Assembly: GCA_902595885.1 (NCBI GenBank) | Contig: CACJRQ010000004.1 | Coordinates: forward strand, 1-64,000 | DNA: 64,000 nucleotides | Source: an uncultured Pelagibacteraceae bacterium | Lineage (GTDB): Bacteria > Pseudomonadota > Alphaproteobacteria > Pelagibacterales > Pelagibacteraceae | Direction of reading: 5' to 3' | Part shown: in pieces, positions 40,539-48,777 of the stretch | Numbering within the stretch: the first letter of the stretch is position 1 | Layout: each line of letters opens with the position of its first letter | Translations under genes and position numbers: made by a program | The notes under the pieces: generated by a model | Databases searched by the model: none | Told to the model about the DNA's origin: nothing | What the model saw: the letters and a program-made list of their open reading frames with translations, nothing else

Positions 40539-40769
40539 ATGAAAAAAGACGTACATCCAAACTACCATAAGATAAAAGTCGAAATGACTGATGGAACTCA
40601 ATTTGAAACTAAATCAACTTGGGGATCGGAGGGAGATTTATTAAAATTAGAAATAGATCCAAAATCACATGCTGCTTGGACAGGTGGAAAGCAAAAATTA
40701 ATGGACAAGGGAAGAATTAGTAAGTTTAACAAGAAGTTCCAAAATTTTAAATCAGATAATAAAAAATAA
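40539..40769 (+). CDS. rpmE: 50S ribosomal protein L31 (zinc-free form)
   Basis: A 76-residue L31 with [26 protein letters not shown] and [15 protein letters not shown] near the expected places. There is no cysteine in the protein, so this is the C-minus form that cannot bind the structural zinc of classical L31. ATG at 40539 aligns with the family start; the open frame to GTG at 40506 would add eleven hydrophobic residues not seen in L31 proteins. Confidence 0.95.
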   Translation: MKKDVHPNYHKIKVEMTDGTQFETKSTWGSEGDLLKLEIDPKSHAAWTGGKQKLMDKGRISKFNKKFQNFKSDNKK

Positions 40770-40770
40770 A

Positions 40771-41352
40771 ATGTCAAATGCACCTTTAATGCCAATGGCG
40801 ACTGCTGTTTGGTTAGTTGAAAATACCACTCTAACTTTTAAACAAATAGCAGATTTCTGCAAACTCCATGAAGTTGAAATTCAGGGAATAGCAGATGGAG
40901 AAGTCGCTAAAGGTATAAAAGCTTACAACCCAATTATATCTGGTCAACTTTCAAGAGAAGAAATTGAATTATCTTCTAATGATGAAAACCGTCCATTACA
41001 AATTAAAAGTAATGACATAGAGATATCTAATAGTGAAAAAAAAATAAAAAAATATATTCCTCTTTCAAAAAGACAAGACAAGCCAGACTCTGCATTATGG
41101 TTAATTAAACAACATAATATACTTAAGGACTCTCAGATAGCTAAATTAGTAGGAATAACTAAAAATTCTGTAACATCAATTAGAAATAAGAGTTATTGGA
41201 ATTACAATAATCTTAATCCTAAAGATCCCGTTGCATTAAATTTATTTACTCAAAAGGATTTAGTAGATGCTATCGAAAAAGCAGAGAGAAGAATAAAGAG
41301 AGAAAGAAAAGAAAAAGAAAAGCAGAATAAGGCAAATCTTGCAACAATATAA
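40771..41352 (+). CDS. DUF1013 family protein (TrcR-like cell-cycle regulator)
   Basis: A 193-residue alphaproteobacterial protein of the DUF1013 family. The N-terminus carries MPMATAVWLVENTTLTFKQIADFCKLHEVEIQGIADGE (residues about 7-45), which is nearly invariant in the family and looks like a helix-turn-helix. A second helix-turn-helix-like segment is SALWLIKQHNILKDSQIAKLVGITKNSVTSIR. The C-terminus is highly charged. In Caulobacter the homologue has been called TrcR, a cell-cycle transcription regulator; transferring that role to SAR11, which lacks much of the CtrA circuit, is an inference. Its stop codon overlaps the start of a 22-codon ORF leading to rpsU. Confidence 0.88.
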   Translation: MSNAPLMPMATAVWLVENTTLTFKQIADFCKLHEVEIQGIADGEVAKGIKAYNPIISGQLSREEIELSSNDENRPLQIKSNDIEISNSEKKIKKYIPLSKRQDKPDSALWLIKQHNILKDSQIAKLVGITKNSVTSIRNKSYWNYNNLNPKDPVALNLFTQKDLVDAIEKAERRIKRERKEKEKQNKANLATI

Positions 41353-41420
41353 TGAATAAAATAAATAGACATAAATTTATAAAAGTGATAATGAACCACT
41401 CTTTTGGAGGTAGTTATTAA
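41352..41420 (+). CDS. Possible 22-codon leader ORF before rpsU
   Basis: ATG at 41352 shares a base with the DUF1013 stop (TAATG). The frame reads 22 codons to TAA at 41418-41420, ending NHSFGGSY. An internal in-frame ATG at 41391 would give a nine-residue peptide. The stop overlaps the proposed ATT start of rpsU by one base (41416-41418), and the rpsU Shine-Dalgarno GGAGG lies inside the last codons. Ribosomes finishing this ORF would therefore sit on the rpsU start, a coupling or attenuation layout. It may instead be chance open sequence; no known family was recognised. Confidence 0.45.
   Translation: MNKINRHKFIKVIMNHSFGGSY
41406..41410 (+). promoter_or_regulatory. Strong Shine-Dalgarno (GGAGG) deciding the rpsU start
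   Basis: GGAGG is one of the best anti-16S matches in the window, where most genes have weak or no Shine-Dalgarno. Its 5-base distance to ATT at 41416 is ideal for initiation. It lies within the TTG-started version of the rpsU frame, which argues against TTG at 41404 being the true start. Confidence 0.7.
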
Positions 41421-41610
41421 AATAGAAGTTAAAGATAATAATGTTGAACAAGCTTTGAGAGTTTTAAAAAGAAAACTTCAAAGAGATGGTTTTTTTAAAG
41501 TAATAAAACTTAAAAATACCTATGAAAAACCCTCCGAAAAGAAAAAAAGAATTCTTCAAGAAAATATTAAAAGAGTTAAAAAGTTAAATAAACTTAAAAA
41601 TAGAATTTAA
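41416..41610 (+). CDS. rpsU: 30S ribosomal protein S21, probable AUU start
   Basis: Small basic 30S protein of 64 residues. The core DNNVEQALRVLKRKLQRDGFF and KNTYEKPSEKKKR match S21, ending in a basic tail. No ATG or GTG start exists: in-frame stop TGA at 41392 limits the frame, and only TTG (41404), ATT (41416) or ATA (41422) remain. ATT gives a protein that aligns residue for residue with the canonical S21 N-terminus and follows GGAGG by five bases. It lies 8 bp before the initiator tRNA gene. Confidence 0.85.
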   Translation: MKIEVKDNNVEQALRVLKRKLQRDGFFKVIKLKNTYEKPSEKKKRILQENIKRVKKLNKLKNRI

Positions 41611-41618
41611 AAAAATAT

Positions 41619-41695
<77 letters not shown>

Positions 41696-41701
41696 ATTAA
41701 A

Positions 41702-42400
41702 TTAAATTTTAAATTTAGATTTTTTACTATCAACTAGAAATGCTTTGACTGTTTCAATTGTCAATTGATTAAATGATTTTCCAAACTTTTGTATTTTTTC
41801 AATAATTGATGGTGGAATAGTTATTATATGGCATCCTAATTTTTTTGCTTGTAGGTAATTGTAAGGCTCTCTTACACTAGCCCATAAAATTTCAACATTT
41901 TTAAATTTTTTTGCCATTTTAATACTTTTAATAAATTCTGGAATGGGATCTTTTCCAGTATCACTAGTTCTGCCTGCAAAAATAGATATTATTACTTTAG
42001 TTTTTTTATTGATGTTTTTTAAAATTTTTTCTGTCTGTTTTGCTGTATAAACAGCAGTGATATTTAATTTTATATTTTTTGTGTTTAATTCTTTTATAAC
42101 TTTACCAGTAAATTTATTTTTTGAATTAACCACTGGAACTTTTACATAAACATTTTTGCCCCATTTGTTTATTTTTATTCCTTGATTAATCATAGAATTA
42201 AATTCATCTGCAAATACTTCAAAAGAAATTGGTTTATTTTTGCATACTTTAAGTATTTGTTTTGAATATGACTTGTAATCTTTTGCACCTGCTTTACGCA
42301 TTAAACTGGGATTTGTTGTAAATCCTTTTACAATTTTTTTATTATTAAATTTTTTAATAAGATTTAAATCAGCGATATCACAAAAGATTTTTGTTCTCAT
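41702..42400 (-). CDS. Transaldolase / fructose-6-phosphate aldolase family protein
   Basis: A 232-residue class I aldolase of the short transaldolase family (MipB/FSA-like size rather than the 317-residue TalB). The start MRTKIFCDIADL and GFTTNPSLMRKAG are typical. The Schiff-base lysine is Lys87 in NVYVKVPVV. IKLNITAVYTAKQ and SIFAGRTSDTG follow. As transketolase is encoded at 33445, the likely role is the transaldolase step of the pentose phosphate pathway, but true transaldolase and F6P aldolase activity cannot be separated by sight. Confidence 0.85.
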   Translation of the reverse strand: MRTKIFCDIADLNLIKKFNNKKIVKGFTTNPSLMRKAGAKDYKSYSKQILKVCKNKPISFEVFADEFNSMINQGIKINKWGKNVYVKVPVVNSKNKFTGKVIKELNTKNIKLNITAVYTAKQTEKILKNINKKTKVIISIFAGRTSDTGKDPIPEFIKSIKMAKKFKNVEILWASVREPYNYLQAKKLGCHIITIPPSIIEKIQKFGKSFNQLTIETVKAFLVDSKKSKFKI

Positions 42401-42406
42401 TAAATA

Positions 42407-43804
42407 CTATAAATTCTTTGTTATATCCTCAGTCATTTTTTTTGCATCAGCGAATAACATTAGAGTATTTTCTTTATAAAATAAATCGTTATCAATACCA
42501 GCATAACCAGGTGATAAACTTCTTTTTACAAATAAAACAGATTTACATTTTTCAACATCTAAGACGGGCATGCCATATATTGGGCTTTGTGGATCTGTTT
42601 TTGCAACTGGATTTGTTACATCATTTGCACCTATAACAAATGCAACATCGGCATTGGCAAAATCATTATTTATTTCCTCTAATTCAAATACTTCATCATA
42701 AGGAACATTAGCTTCAGCTAATAAAACATTCATATGCCCAGGCATTCTTCCAGCAACAGGATGAATTGCATAAGAAACTTTAATATCATTTTTCTTTAAA
42801 GTATCGACCATCTCTCTTAGTGCGTGCTGAGCTTGTGCAACAGCCATTCCATATCCTGGGACTATTATAACAGATGAAGCATTTTTCATTAAAAAAGCAG
42901 CATCATCTGCATTGCCACTTTTGACTGGCCTTTGCTCTTTAGTTGAATTGGTAACTGAATCATCTGTAGCTCCAAATCCACCTAAAATTACATTAAAGAA
43001 TGAACGGTTCATGCCTTTGCACATTATATATGAAAGTATTGCTCCTGATGAACCAACTAATGCTCCAGTAATAATTAAAGCTGTATTTTCTAAAGTAAAA
43101 CCAATCCCAGCTGCTGCCCAACCCGAATAAGAATTAAGCATAGAAATTACTACTGGCATATCTGCACCACCGATTGGGATGATTAAAAGAAAACCAATTA
43201 AGAAAGAAATAGTTAAAAGTATCCAAAATAAATTAGATGATTGAGTAGAACATAATAAATAAATTAAAACTATTATTGAAATCAAAATAATTGCATTAAC
43301 AAGATGTTGGCCTTTAAACGTAATTGGTGATCCAGACATTATTCCTTGTAATTTTAGAAAAGCAATTACTGAGCCAGAGAATGTTACTGCTCCAACAGCA
43401 GCACCAATAGACATTTCAATCAAACTACCAAGTTTAATATTGCCTGGGGTACCTAGATTAAACGCTTCAGGATTTAAAAAAGCAGATATTGCAACAAAAA
43501 CAGCCGCAAGTCCAACTAGACTATGAAAACCAGCAACCAATTCTGGCATAGCCGTCATTGGTATTCTATAAGCTATAAAAGCTCCAATAGATCCACCTGC
43601 TAAAATAAATATTAGTACAAATATAAATCCAGTAGAAAAATTACCTGTAGATAAAAATGTTACAGTAATAGCAATGACCATTCCCAAAATACCAAACAGA
43701 TTACCCTGCCTTGATGTTTCTGGTGATGACAAGCCTCTTAAAGCAAGAATAAATAATACACCTGAAACTAAATAAAAAATTGCAGATAAGTTTGCAGATA
43801 TCAT
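42407..43804 (-). CDS. pntB: NAD(P) transhydrogenase subunit beta
   Basis: Proton-translocating transhydrogenase domain II/III protein of 465 residues. About nine membrane helices fill residues 1-260. The C-terminal NADP-binding domain III includes VIIVPGYGMAVAQAQHALREM, YAIHPVAGRMPGHMNVLLAEANVPYD, FVIGANDVTNPVAKTDPQSPIYGMPVLDVEK and KRSLSPGYAGIDNDLFY, all diagnostic. It makes NADPH from NADH using the proton gradient. It overlaps pntAB by one base. Confidence 0.97.
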   Translation of the reverse strand: MISANLSAIFYLVSGVLFILALRGLSSPETSRQGNLFGILGMVIAITVTFLSTGNFSTGFIFVLIFILAGGSIGAFIAYRIPMTAMPELVAGFHSLVGLAAVFVAISAFLNPEAFNLGTPGNIKLGSLIEMSIGAAVGAVTFSGSVIAFLKLQGIMSGSPITFKGQHLVNAIILISIIVLIYLLCSTQSSNLFWILLTISFLIGFLLIIPIGGADMPVVISMLNSYSGWAAAGIGFTLENTALIITGALVGSSGAILSYIMCKGMNRSFFNVILGGFGATDDSVTNSTKEQRPVKSGNADDAAFLMKNASSVIIVPGYGMAVAQAQHALREMVDTLKKNDIKVSYAIHPVAGRMPGHMNVLLAEANVPYDEVFELEEINNDFANADVAFVIGANDVTNPVAKTDPQSPIYGMPVLDVEKCKSVLFVKRSLSPGYAGIDNDLFYKENTLMLFADAKKMTEDITKNL

Positions 43805-44115
43805 TATTTTTTATCCTTTTTCTTTTTTTTATACATTGCCAACATTCTTTGAGTAACGAGGAAACCTCCAAAAATATTAATTGCTGCTAAAGCTATAGCT
43901 AAAAATCCAAAAATACTTGAAGTATTAAATACTGTGTTTGAGTTCCCAGACAAACCTGCAATTATAGCTCCAACAATAATGACAGATGAAATTGCGTTAG
44001 TAACAGACATTAAAGGTGTGTGTAACGATGGAGTAACACTCCATACAACATAATATCCCACAAATATTGAAAGGATAAATATACTTAATCTAAATATTAA
44101 AGGATCTATTTCCAT
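43804..44115 (-). CDS. pntAB: NAD(P) transhydrogenase subunit alpha, part 2
   Basis: A 103-residue membrane protein with three to four helices, the separate alpha-2 subunit (membrane domain II part) found in alphaproteobacteria. The segment FVGYYVVWSVTPSLHTPLMSVTNAISSVI is diagnostic. The C-terminus is a short basic tail. It sits between pntAA and pntB with spacing of 3 bp and a one-base overlap. Confidence 0.95.
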   Translation of the reverse strand: MEIDPLIFRLSIFILSIFVGYYVVWSVTPSLHTPLMSVTNAISSVIIVGAIIAGLSGNSNTVFNTSSIFGFLAIALAAINIFGGFLVTQRMLAMYKKKKKDKK

Positions 44116-44118
44116 GAT

Positions 44119-45207
44119 TTATTTAATTAACGTATTTTCTATAATTTCATCTTCTAAATTTATATTTATTTTTTTGCTTTCTTTATCAAACAAATTATCA
44201 ACAAAATTAAAAACATTTTTTGCATATAAATTTGAGGCGGAAACAGGCAGTTTATTCAAAATATTACTTTCGCCCATAATTTTTACTCCATTTTTTTCAA
44301 TAATTTTATCCACTTCCGTAAATGCAGTATTGCCCCCTTGAATTGCTGCCAAGTCATAAATAACAGATCCTGATTGCATATTTTCAATCATTTTATCTTT
44401 TATTATTACGGGAGCTTTTTTACCCGGTATCAAAGCTGTACAAATTACAATGTCAATTTTTTTTAAAGTTTCGAATAAAAGTTCTTCTTGTTTTTTTTTA
44501 AAATCATCGGAGGCTTCTTTTGCATAACCACCCTCTGTTTCTAAATTTTCTGACCCCTCTACAGTTAAAAATTTACCACCTAAACTTTCAACTTGTTCTT
44601 TTGATGCCATTCTTACATCAGTAGCAAAAACTATACCGCCCATCCTCTTAGCTGTTGCAATCGCTTGTAATCCAGCCACACCTGCGCCAACAACTAAAAT
44701 CTTTGCAGCTGGAACTGTACCTGCTGCTGTCATCATCATTGGTATAGCTTTTTCAAAATTTGCAAAGGACTCTATAACAGCTTTATAACCAGCAAGATTT
44801 GCCTGTGAGGACAAAATATCCATGGATTGAGCTCTGGTAATTCTTGGAAGTAATTCTAATGAGAATATATTAATTTTTTTTTTAATTAAACTTTCTAATT
44901 TTTCTTTATTATTATATGGGTTTAACACTCCTATTAGTGTCATGTTTTCTTTTATATTTAAAGTTTTGTCATCTGACAGCATTCCAAGTTGAACTACTAT
45001 GTCTGAAGAATTTAAGACTTCTGTTTCATCTTTTAAAATATTGACACCAAGATCTTTGTAATACTCATCTTTTATTCCAAGATGAGAAGCGTAATTTTCA
45101 CTTAAACATACCTCAAATCCAAGAGAAGAATATTTTTTTACTATCTCTGGGGTTATAGCAATTCTTTTTTCAATATTTTGATTTTCTGAAATTGACCCAA
45201 TTCTCAT
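44119..45207 (-). CDS. pntAA: NAD(P) transhydrogenase subunit alpha, part 1
   Basis: Soluble NAD(H)-binding domain I of the transhydrogenase, 362 residues, related to alanine dehydrogenase. Motifs include EKRIAITPEIVKKYSSLGFEV, LLPRITRAQSMDILSSQANLAGYKAV, the Rossmann loop VVGAGVAGLQAIATAKRMGGIVFATDVR, and the mobile loop GGYAKEASDDF. First of the three pnt genes; a 9 bp gap separates it from the small membrane protein gene upstream. Confidence 0.96.
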   Translation of the reverse strand: MRIGSISENQNIEKRIAITPEIVKKYSSLGFEVCLSENYASHLGIKDEYYKDLGVNILKDETEVLNSSDIVVQLGMLSDDKTLNIKENMTLIGVLNPYNNKEKLESLIKKKINIFSLELLPRITRAQSMDILSSQANLAGYKAVIESFANFEKAIPMMMTAAGTVPAAKILVVGAGVAGLQAIATAKRMGGIVFATDVRMASKEQVESLGGKFLTVEGSENLETEGGYAKEASDDFKKKQEELLFETLKKIDIVICTALIPGKKAPVIIKDKMIENMQSGSVIYDLAAIQGGNTAFTEVDKIIEKNGVKIMGESNILNKLPVSASNLYAKNVFNFVDNLFDKESKKININLEDEIIENTLIK

Positions 45208-45216
45208 TAATAAACC

Positions 45217-45327
45217 TTACAATAAGAATAACGCCATTAATACCAAAACACCTATAACAGCGACAGTTCCCCACAGAACAAATTTAGTAAAATTATTCCA
45301 AGTTTTTTTATGGTTTTCATTATCCAT
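45217..45327 (-). CDS. 36-residue membrane protein, aa3-type cytochrome oxidase subunit IV-like
   Basis: ATG at 45325-45327 opens a 36-codon frame. The protein has a polar N-terminus (MDNENHKKTW), then FTKFVLWGTVAVIG leading into one hydrophobic helix that reaches the C-terminus. This is the form of the small subunit IV of alphaproteobacterial aa3 cytochrome c oxidases (PF07835-like), which has one helix and a conserved W-G-T turn before it, and which is often encoded next to pnt genes. The call rests on pattern and context, without a search. It lies 5 bp after rpmJ. Confidence 0.75.
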   Translation of the reverse strand: MDNENHKKTWNNFTKFVLWGTVAVIGVLVLMALFLL

Positions 45328-45332
45328 AAAAA

Positions 45333-45458
45333 TTATTTTTGTCTTGCTTTAAATTTTGGATTAGTTTTATTAATAATGTAAACTCTACCTCGTCTTCTTA
45401 CAAGTTTAGAGTTTAAATCTCTTTTCTTAATTGATTTAAGTGAACTTTTAATTTTCAT
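45333..45458 (-). CDS. rpmJ: 50S ribosomal protein L36 (zinc-free form)
   Basis: A 41-residue ribosomal protein with [28 protein letters not shown] and the C-terminal FKARQK, matching the alphaproteobacterial L36. It has no cysteine or histidine, so the CxxC...CxxxxH zinc site of classical L36 is absent. The ATG at 45458 is 15 bp downstream of the 5S rRNA 3' end, so it may be cotranscribed with the rRNA. Confidence 0.93.
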   Translation of the reverse strand: MKIKSSLKSIKKRDLNSKLVRRRGRVYIINKTNPKFKARQK

Positions 45459-45473
45459 AAATTTTTTAAGTTA

Positions 45474-45590
45474 GCCTGGCAATGACCTACTCTTCCATGC
45501 CTTAAGACAAAGTACCATTGGCGCAGAAAGGCTTGACTTCCGAGTTCGGAATGGGATCGGGTATTGCCCTTTCGCAATAATTACCAGGCG
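45474..45590 (-). rRNA. rrf: 5S ribosomal RNA
   Basis: About 117 bases read on the minus strand. GCCTGGTAAT at the 5' end pairs with ATTGCCAGGC at the 3' end to form helix I. The middle has the conserved CCCGATCCCATTCCGAACTCGGAAG loop region and GGCATGGAAGAGTAGG near the 3' end. No 23S gene lies upstream; the next 18 kb upstream are polysaccharide genes. Such a separated 5S is a known feature of SAR11 genomes, where hypervariable region 2 lies between 23S and 5S. The exact ends are set from helix I and may be off by one or two bases. Confidence 0.95.
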
Positions 45591-45716
45591 GAGACGTTAT
45601 ATAGATTAAAATAAATTTGTAAACTCAAATAAATCTTAATTTTATTAAATTTTAGATTTATATGTGTATTAAGAGTGATGTATAGTTAAATTATTTACTA
45701 ATAAATTGATTACAAA
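45591..45716. promoter_or_regulatory. Divergent region between 5S rRNA and the island's first gene
   Basis: This 126 bp AT-rich gap separates the 5S rRNA (minus) from the first island gene (plus). The next minus-strand gene upstream ends at 46561 and faces the plus-strand gene, so 5S most likely has its own promoter here. Minus-strand boxes such as TTTACA followed by TATATA just before 5S can be seen but have poor spacing, so no firm assignment is made. Confidence 0.45.
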
Positions 45717-46571
45717 TTGAAAAAAATACTATTTACAGGTTCTAAAGGGGACATAGGCAAATTCTTATCAAAGGAACTAAGAAAAAAATATAAAGTACAT
45801 ACAATCAATACAGATTTAACAAAAAAAATCCCAAAAATATTAAATATGGACTATGTCTTACATTTTGCAGGAACAGTCAAACCTAAGGATAATTTCAAAG
45901 ACCCAATAAAAGTTTTTGAAAATAATATTATTTCAACATTAAATTTAATCAATTCTTTGAAAAAATTAAAAAAAAAACCAATATTTATTTTCGCAAGTAG
46001 CTCTCAAGTTGCAAACGATTATTTAAATTTTAGTAAACATAAAAAAAATTTTGATGAAAAAATACCACTTATGTTAAATAATAATAATCCACAATCAAGC
46101 TATGGTTATAGTAAAATATTTTGTGAAAAAATTGTTCAGATGAGTGGCTTGAATTATATAATTTTAAGAATATTTAATATTTATGGAATAAGAAAAAAAA
46201 ACGATTTTTTTAATGATATATTTGATCAATTAAAATCTTCAAAAAAAATTAAAATATACAACTCAAAAATAAATCTTAGTTGGCTACATATTAAAGATCT
46301 TTGTGATGCAATATTAAAAATTATGGAAACAAGAAAAACAACTAATCAAATAATTAATTTAGGAGGAGAAAAATCTTTTTCAAATTTAGAACTTGCAAAA
46401 AAAATAATTAAAATTCTTAAAATTAAAATAAAAATCTTTAAGGTAAAATCATCCAAAAATAAAAATAAAATTTATAAAAGTGCACCAAATTTAAATAAAA
46501 TTAAAGTTTTAACTAAATGGAAACCTAAAATAAGTTTAAATGATGGAATAAAAAGTTTTTTTAATGTTTAA
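45717..46571 (+). CDS. NAD(P)-dependent sugar epimerase/dehydratase/reductase (extended SDR)
   Basis: A 284-residue short-chain dehydrogenase of the NDP-sugar type. The nucleotide loop is FTGSKGDIGKFL (GxxGxxG), the catalytic pair is in SYGYSKIFCEK (YxxxK), and RIFNIYG follows. It is shorter than 4,6-dehydratases and fits a reductase or epimerase acting late on a keto-sugar. As the neighbouring cassette makes a CDP-4-keto-deoxysugar, it could be the final reductase, but this is a guess. The start is TTG at 45717, with no upstream ATG in frame near the GxxGxxG motif. It converges with the next gene (11 bp overlap). Confidence 0.75.
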   Translation: MKKILFTGSKGDIGKFLSKELRKKYKVHTINTDLTKKIPKILNMDYVLHFAGTVKPKDNFKDPIKVFENNIISTLNLINSLKKLKKKPIFIFASSSQVANDYLNFSKHKKNFDEKIPLMLNNNNPQSSYGYSKIFCEKIVQMSGLNYIILRIFNIYGIRKKNDFFNDIFDQLKSSKKIKIYNSKINLSWLHIKDLCDAILKIMETRKTTNQIINLGGEKSFSNLELAKKIIKILKIKIKIFKVKSSKNKNKIYKSAPNLNKIKVLTKWKPKISLNDGIKSFFNV

Positions 46572-47448
46572 AATTTTTTTTAAAATTTGAAATATAATTT
46601 TTTAGATCAATCCTTCCTAACCTTTTTTTAATTTTATTATTTAAAGAAATTTTTGTTAAAGCAGATGCATATCTTTCCCCTTTTCTTGCAGGTAAAAATT
46701 TTATATTTTTTTTAAACATTTTTGCTACTTGAATAATTGAATAACTTTTATTGCTATAAATACTGTAATGACTGTTTGTTTTTTTTTTCCATGCTTCAAA
46801 ACATACTAAAATAGTATCATCAATATGAGTAAATCTTCTTGTTTGTGTTCCTGGCTTAACAACTGTTATATGTTTTTTATTTTTAAATTGATTTTCAAAA
46901 ATTCCAATTACTGTTGCCATATTTCCTGAACAAATTTGGTTTGGACCATAAACATTATAAAAATAAATTATTTCATATTTAAAATTAAACCATTGTTTTA
47001 AATTATTTAATAATTCTAAATTTTTTGCTTTTGTAAAAGCATAAGGTGAAAGATTTTTATCATTACCAGAATTTCCTAAACTAGCTGAAGTTGCGGAATA
47101 AATTAAACGTATTTTATTTTTTAAACAAAAATTAATGACGGAATTTGTCCCAACACTATTTGATTTCAAGCATTTTTTTATATTTAAAAAACTTTGATAT
47201 ATTCTTGAAAATTCTCCAAAATGAAAAACAGACTCCACTTTATTTGGATGTTTGATTAATTTATCTATATTTACTGTATTTGCCTTTAAATATTTAACTC
47301 TTTTATTTGGAATGTGATTTAGCTTAGAACCTGAACTGTAATCATCAATACTTAATAAATTAAAATTTGTTTTTTTTAGTAAAAATTTAATTAAATTTGA
47401 TCCAATAAAACCAGCTCCACCGGTAATAACGATTATTTTTTTATTCAT
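46561..47448 (-). CDS. NAD-dependent epimerase/dehydratase (extended SDR)
   Basis: A 295-residue NDP-sugar SDR with a perfect GGAGFIGSNLIKFLL nucleotide loop, the SATSASLGNSG strand, the YAFTKAKNLELL catalytic YxxxK, and FYNVYGPNQ. This pattern is closest to UDP-glucose/UDP-GlcNAc 4-epimerases and related enzymes. Substrate cannot be set. The gene is the last of the minus-strand island series and lies 33 bp after the O-antigen ligase-like gene. Confidence 0.8.
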   Translation of the reverse strand: MNKKIIVITGGAGFIGSNLIKFLLKKTNFNLLSIDDYSSGSKLNHIPNKRVKYLKANTVNIDKLIKHPNKVESVFHFGEFSRIYQSFLNIKKCLKSNSVGTNSVINFCLKNKIRLIYSATSASLGNSGNDKNLSPYAFTKAKNLELLNNLKQWFNFKYEIIYFYNVYGPNQICSGNMATVIGIFENQFKNKKHITVVKPGTQTRRFTHIDDTILVCFEAWKKKTNSHYSIYSNKSYSIIQVAKMFKKNIKFLPARKGERYASALTKISLNNKIKKRLGRIDLKNYISNFKKNFKH

Positions 47449-47481
47449 ATAAAAACGAATATCTTACTTTAGAAAATTATT

Positions 47482-48777
47482 TTAATTTTTATTTATTATG
47501 TTTTGATTTTTAAGGTATGAAAAAAATAAAGCAATACATAAAAAATTAAACATAGATAAATTATTATTGAAAAAATTACCTGAAGGCACAAAAGGAAATA
47601 AATTAACCAATGCAGATATAATCAAGACAATCGAACTTAAATCAAAATTGTTTAAATTTTTGAGATAAGATTTTAAGAAAGTAAAATAATATTTAATTAA
47701 ATATAAATAAAAAAGTAATAATAATAAAAAAACGAATATACCACATTCTGCAAGAATTTGGATGAAAAGATTGTGAGGATGATTATAACAATTATAGTGA
47801 TTTATTGATTTAGCCTTATATTTTAAATTCTCACAACTGTGCCTAAAATTATTTGGTCCAACACCAAAATATTTATTATCATTAAAAATATTTAATGATG
47901 TATTATATAGTTTTTCGTGGTGAGGTGAGAAAAAGAATAATCCTTTTTTTTCAAAAAAATATCCTGGTTTTTTATTTGAAAGACCTAATTCAATTATAGT
48001 TTGATCCACTACTCTCTTTTTTATATCTGAATTTATAAAAATAATCGATGAAAAAACAATTATAAAAGACAAAAAAATAATAGAAATATTTTTTTTATTA
48101 TCACTAATTAAAAAATATAAAAACAAATAAATAATAAATAAAAATAGTGGAGTTCTATCTCCAGATAGGATTATTATTAAACCTGAAATAAAAAAAATTA
48201 AAAAAATTAATAAATTTTCATATTTTTTATGCAATTTAAATAAACTAACACAAAACAAAATAATTGGAAAAATTCTTAAGATATAAGAGCCTAAAATATA
48301 TTCGTCATTAAAAAAACTAGCTATTCTGTGAACATTCTCTTTAACTGGGAAGCCAATTAAATTAAACTTAAACGTAAATTGAAATAAAGTATCTATTAAT
48401 AATAAAACAAAAGTAAAAAATGTAGTTAAAAACAAATATTTAAAAATAAAAGCATAATTTTCTACTAAATAACAAATAACCAAAAAGTATAAAAAAAATC
48501 TTAAATAAAATAGTGATGATTTTAGAGACCATAATAGATAATCAGATAATAATGATGAGATAATAATTAAAAAATAAAATGTTAAAAAAAAGATAAGATA
48601 ATTTTTGTATTTCTTTAATTCAAAGCTTTTTACTTTAAAAATTAAAAACAAAAGTGAACTTGTTATTATAATAAAATCTGGAATTGCTGGACCTAAAACT
48701 AAAGATGGTATAAAAATAATAAATCCATAAAAAAAATATTTGTCAATTAAACCATTTATTTTAGTTAAATCTGTCAT
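47482..48777 (-). CDS. O-antigen ligase/polymerase family membrane protein
   Basis: A 431-residue integral membrane protein with about eleven hydrophobic segments. The large periplasmic loop carries FGVGPNNFRHSCENL and ends in YNHPHNLFIQILAECGIF, the Wzy_C/WaaL motif with the conserved His-Asn pair before a helix. GDRTPLFLF lies in an earlier helix-loop. Such proteins either join the finished O-chain to lipid A core or polymerise repeat units. The PHN motif supports the ligase family; which activity applies is open. It overlaps the next gene by 17 bp. Confidence 0.8.
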   Translation of the reverse strand: MTDLTKINGLIDKYFFYGFIIFIPSLVLGPAIPDFIIITSSLLFLIFKVKSFELKKYKNYLIFFLTFYFLIIISSLLSDYLLWSLKSSLFYLRFFLYFLVICYLVENYAFIFKYLFLTTFFTFVLLLIDTLFQFTFKFNLIGFPVKENVHRIASFFNDEYILGSYILRIFPIILFCVSLFKLHKKYENLLIFLIFFISGLIIILSGDRTPLFLFIIYLFLYFLISDNKKNISIIFLSFIIVFSSIIFINSDIKKRVVDQTIIELGLSNKKPGYFFEKKGLFFFSPHHEKLYNTSLNIFNDNKYFGVGPNNFRHSCENLKYKAKSINHYNCYNHPHNLFIQILAECGIFVFLLLLLFYLYLIKYYFTFLKSYLKNLNNFDLSSIVLIISALVNLFPFVPSGNFFNNNLSMFNFLCIALFFSYLKNQNIINKN

